A stretch of 6,952 nt of DNA from Bacteroidetes bacterium UBA5697 (GTDB lineage: Bacteria > Bacteroidota > Bacteroidia > B-17B0 > Aurantibacillaceae), in contig DIHL01000085.1 of the NCBI GenBank assembly GCA_002420145.1, forward strand, positions 1-6,952, written 5' to 3'. Both the position numbers and the translations under genes were made by a program. The notes below the pieces were generated by a model, which had not been told where the DNA came from, made no database searches, and worked only from the letters and a program-made list of their open reading frames with translations. This document shows, in pieces, positions 6,730 to 6,952 of this stretch. Position 1 is the first letter of the stretch. The number at the start of each line of letters is the position of its first letter.

Positions 6730-6769
6730 AAGAACTAGATTAAATAATATATAGTTGGGTAGCGGCCAA
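6730..6769. other. Spacer with GTTGGGT core-like word and small hairpin
   Basis: Between the orphan gene stop and the palindromic element there is an AT-rich stretch, then GTTGGGT (6754-6760), which fits the integron core-site form GTTRRRY. GTTGG (6754-6758) can pair with CCAAC (6766-6770). Both are short signals and only suggestive. Confidence 0.3.
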
Positions 6770-6944
6770 CTTATAACAGCACCTTTGCCTAATGCGGGCG
6801 GACAACAAAGCATTTGCAAAAGCGGTCGCTTCGCGGGGACAATTATTTTCGCTTTGCAAATGGCAACAAACATAGTATCTTTGTCAGTAATATTTCGGTA
6901 GAAAAAGTTTCAAACCGCACTAGGCAAAGCTACAAAACGATATC
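6770..6944. repeat. attC-like palindromic element downstream of the orphan gene
   Basis: The outer arms CTTTGCCTAATGCGG (6783-6797) and CCGCACTAGGCAAAG (6915-6929) pair over 15 bp with one mismatch. Inner arms CATTTGCAAAAGCG (6811-6824) and CGCTTTGCAAATG (6850-6862) pair with one bulged A, around a GC-rich centre unlike the surrounding AT-rich DNA. Left of the outer arm stands TTATAAC (6771-6777), close to an integron inverse core (RYYYAAC). The expected right partner GTTATAA is replaced by a degenerate GATATC (6939-6944). Size and nested arms with unpaired spacers resemble large attC sites such as the Vibrio cholerae repeats. No integrase gene is in view, and a MITE-like repeat is the main alternative. 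Confidence 0.5.
6853..6883 (+). promoter_or_regulatory. Consensus Bacteroidota promoter inside the palindromic element
   Basis: TTTG at 6853-6856 and TAtcTTTG at 6876-6883 are separated by 19 nt, which matches the -33/-7 consensus (TTTG, TAnnTTTG) and its usual spacing exactly. Transcription would start near 6889-6891 and run rightward through the outer right arm and out of the window, toward whatever gene follows. It is the best promoter match I found in the window. The -33 box lies in the right arm of the inner stem, so folding would mask it in single-stranded DNA. Confidence 0.6.
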
Positions 6945-6952
6945 TATGATAA

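Noticed and set aside
1..6952. CRISPR array, tRNA, rRNA, or transposase genes
   Set aside because: No regularly spaced direct repeats, tRNA-like cloverleaf with conserved T-loop, rRNA motif, or transposase/integrase motif is visible on either strand.

Overview
The window comes from a low-GC member of the Bacteroidota (phylum-level call). The evidence is a GldM-type component of the type IX secretion/gliding apparatus, which is confined to this phylum, and promoter-like sequences of the Bacteroidota form (-33 TTTG, -7 TAnnTTTG). Shine-Dalgarno sequences are also nearly absent. I cannot name a genus.

Positions 1-1627 (+ strand) hold an ECF sigma factor gene behind a short AT-rich leader with three copies of an 8-base motif. 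A strong hairpin terminator follows, then a signal-peptide-bearing protein that is probably an outer-membrane beta-barrel. Positions 1628-3981 (- strand) hold a likely two-gene operon: a monofunctional aspartate kinase (entry to Lys/DAP/Thr/Met synthesis) and, 32 nt downstream, a CorA-type divalent-cation channel. The stop codon of corA directly abuts the stop codon of the barrel gene. Positions 4124-5788 (+ strand) encode a full-length GldM homologue with no gldK, gldL or gldN beside it in this window.

Positions 5789-6093 have no gene. They hold a composite terminator hairpin with a REP/MITE-like palindrome nested in its loop, then a separate perfect 16-bp hairpin. Positions 6094-6952 look like an accessory module: an unrecognised ORF of 211 codons followed by a 175-base palindromic element. 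That element has long imperfect arms, an inverse-core-like TTATAAC at its left edge, and an internal rightward promoter that matches the Bacteroidota consensus exactly. The layout resembles an integron-type gene cassette (gene plus attC-like site), but no integrase is present and the right-hand core is degenerate, so this is a hypothesis.

The left 5.8 kb therefore reads as ordinary chromosomal housekeeping and envelope genes, and the right 1.1 kb as a repeat-rich, probably mobile or variable segment. The best candidate for something not well described is this cassette-like module with a promoter built into its terminal palindrome.
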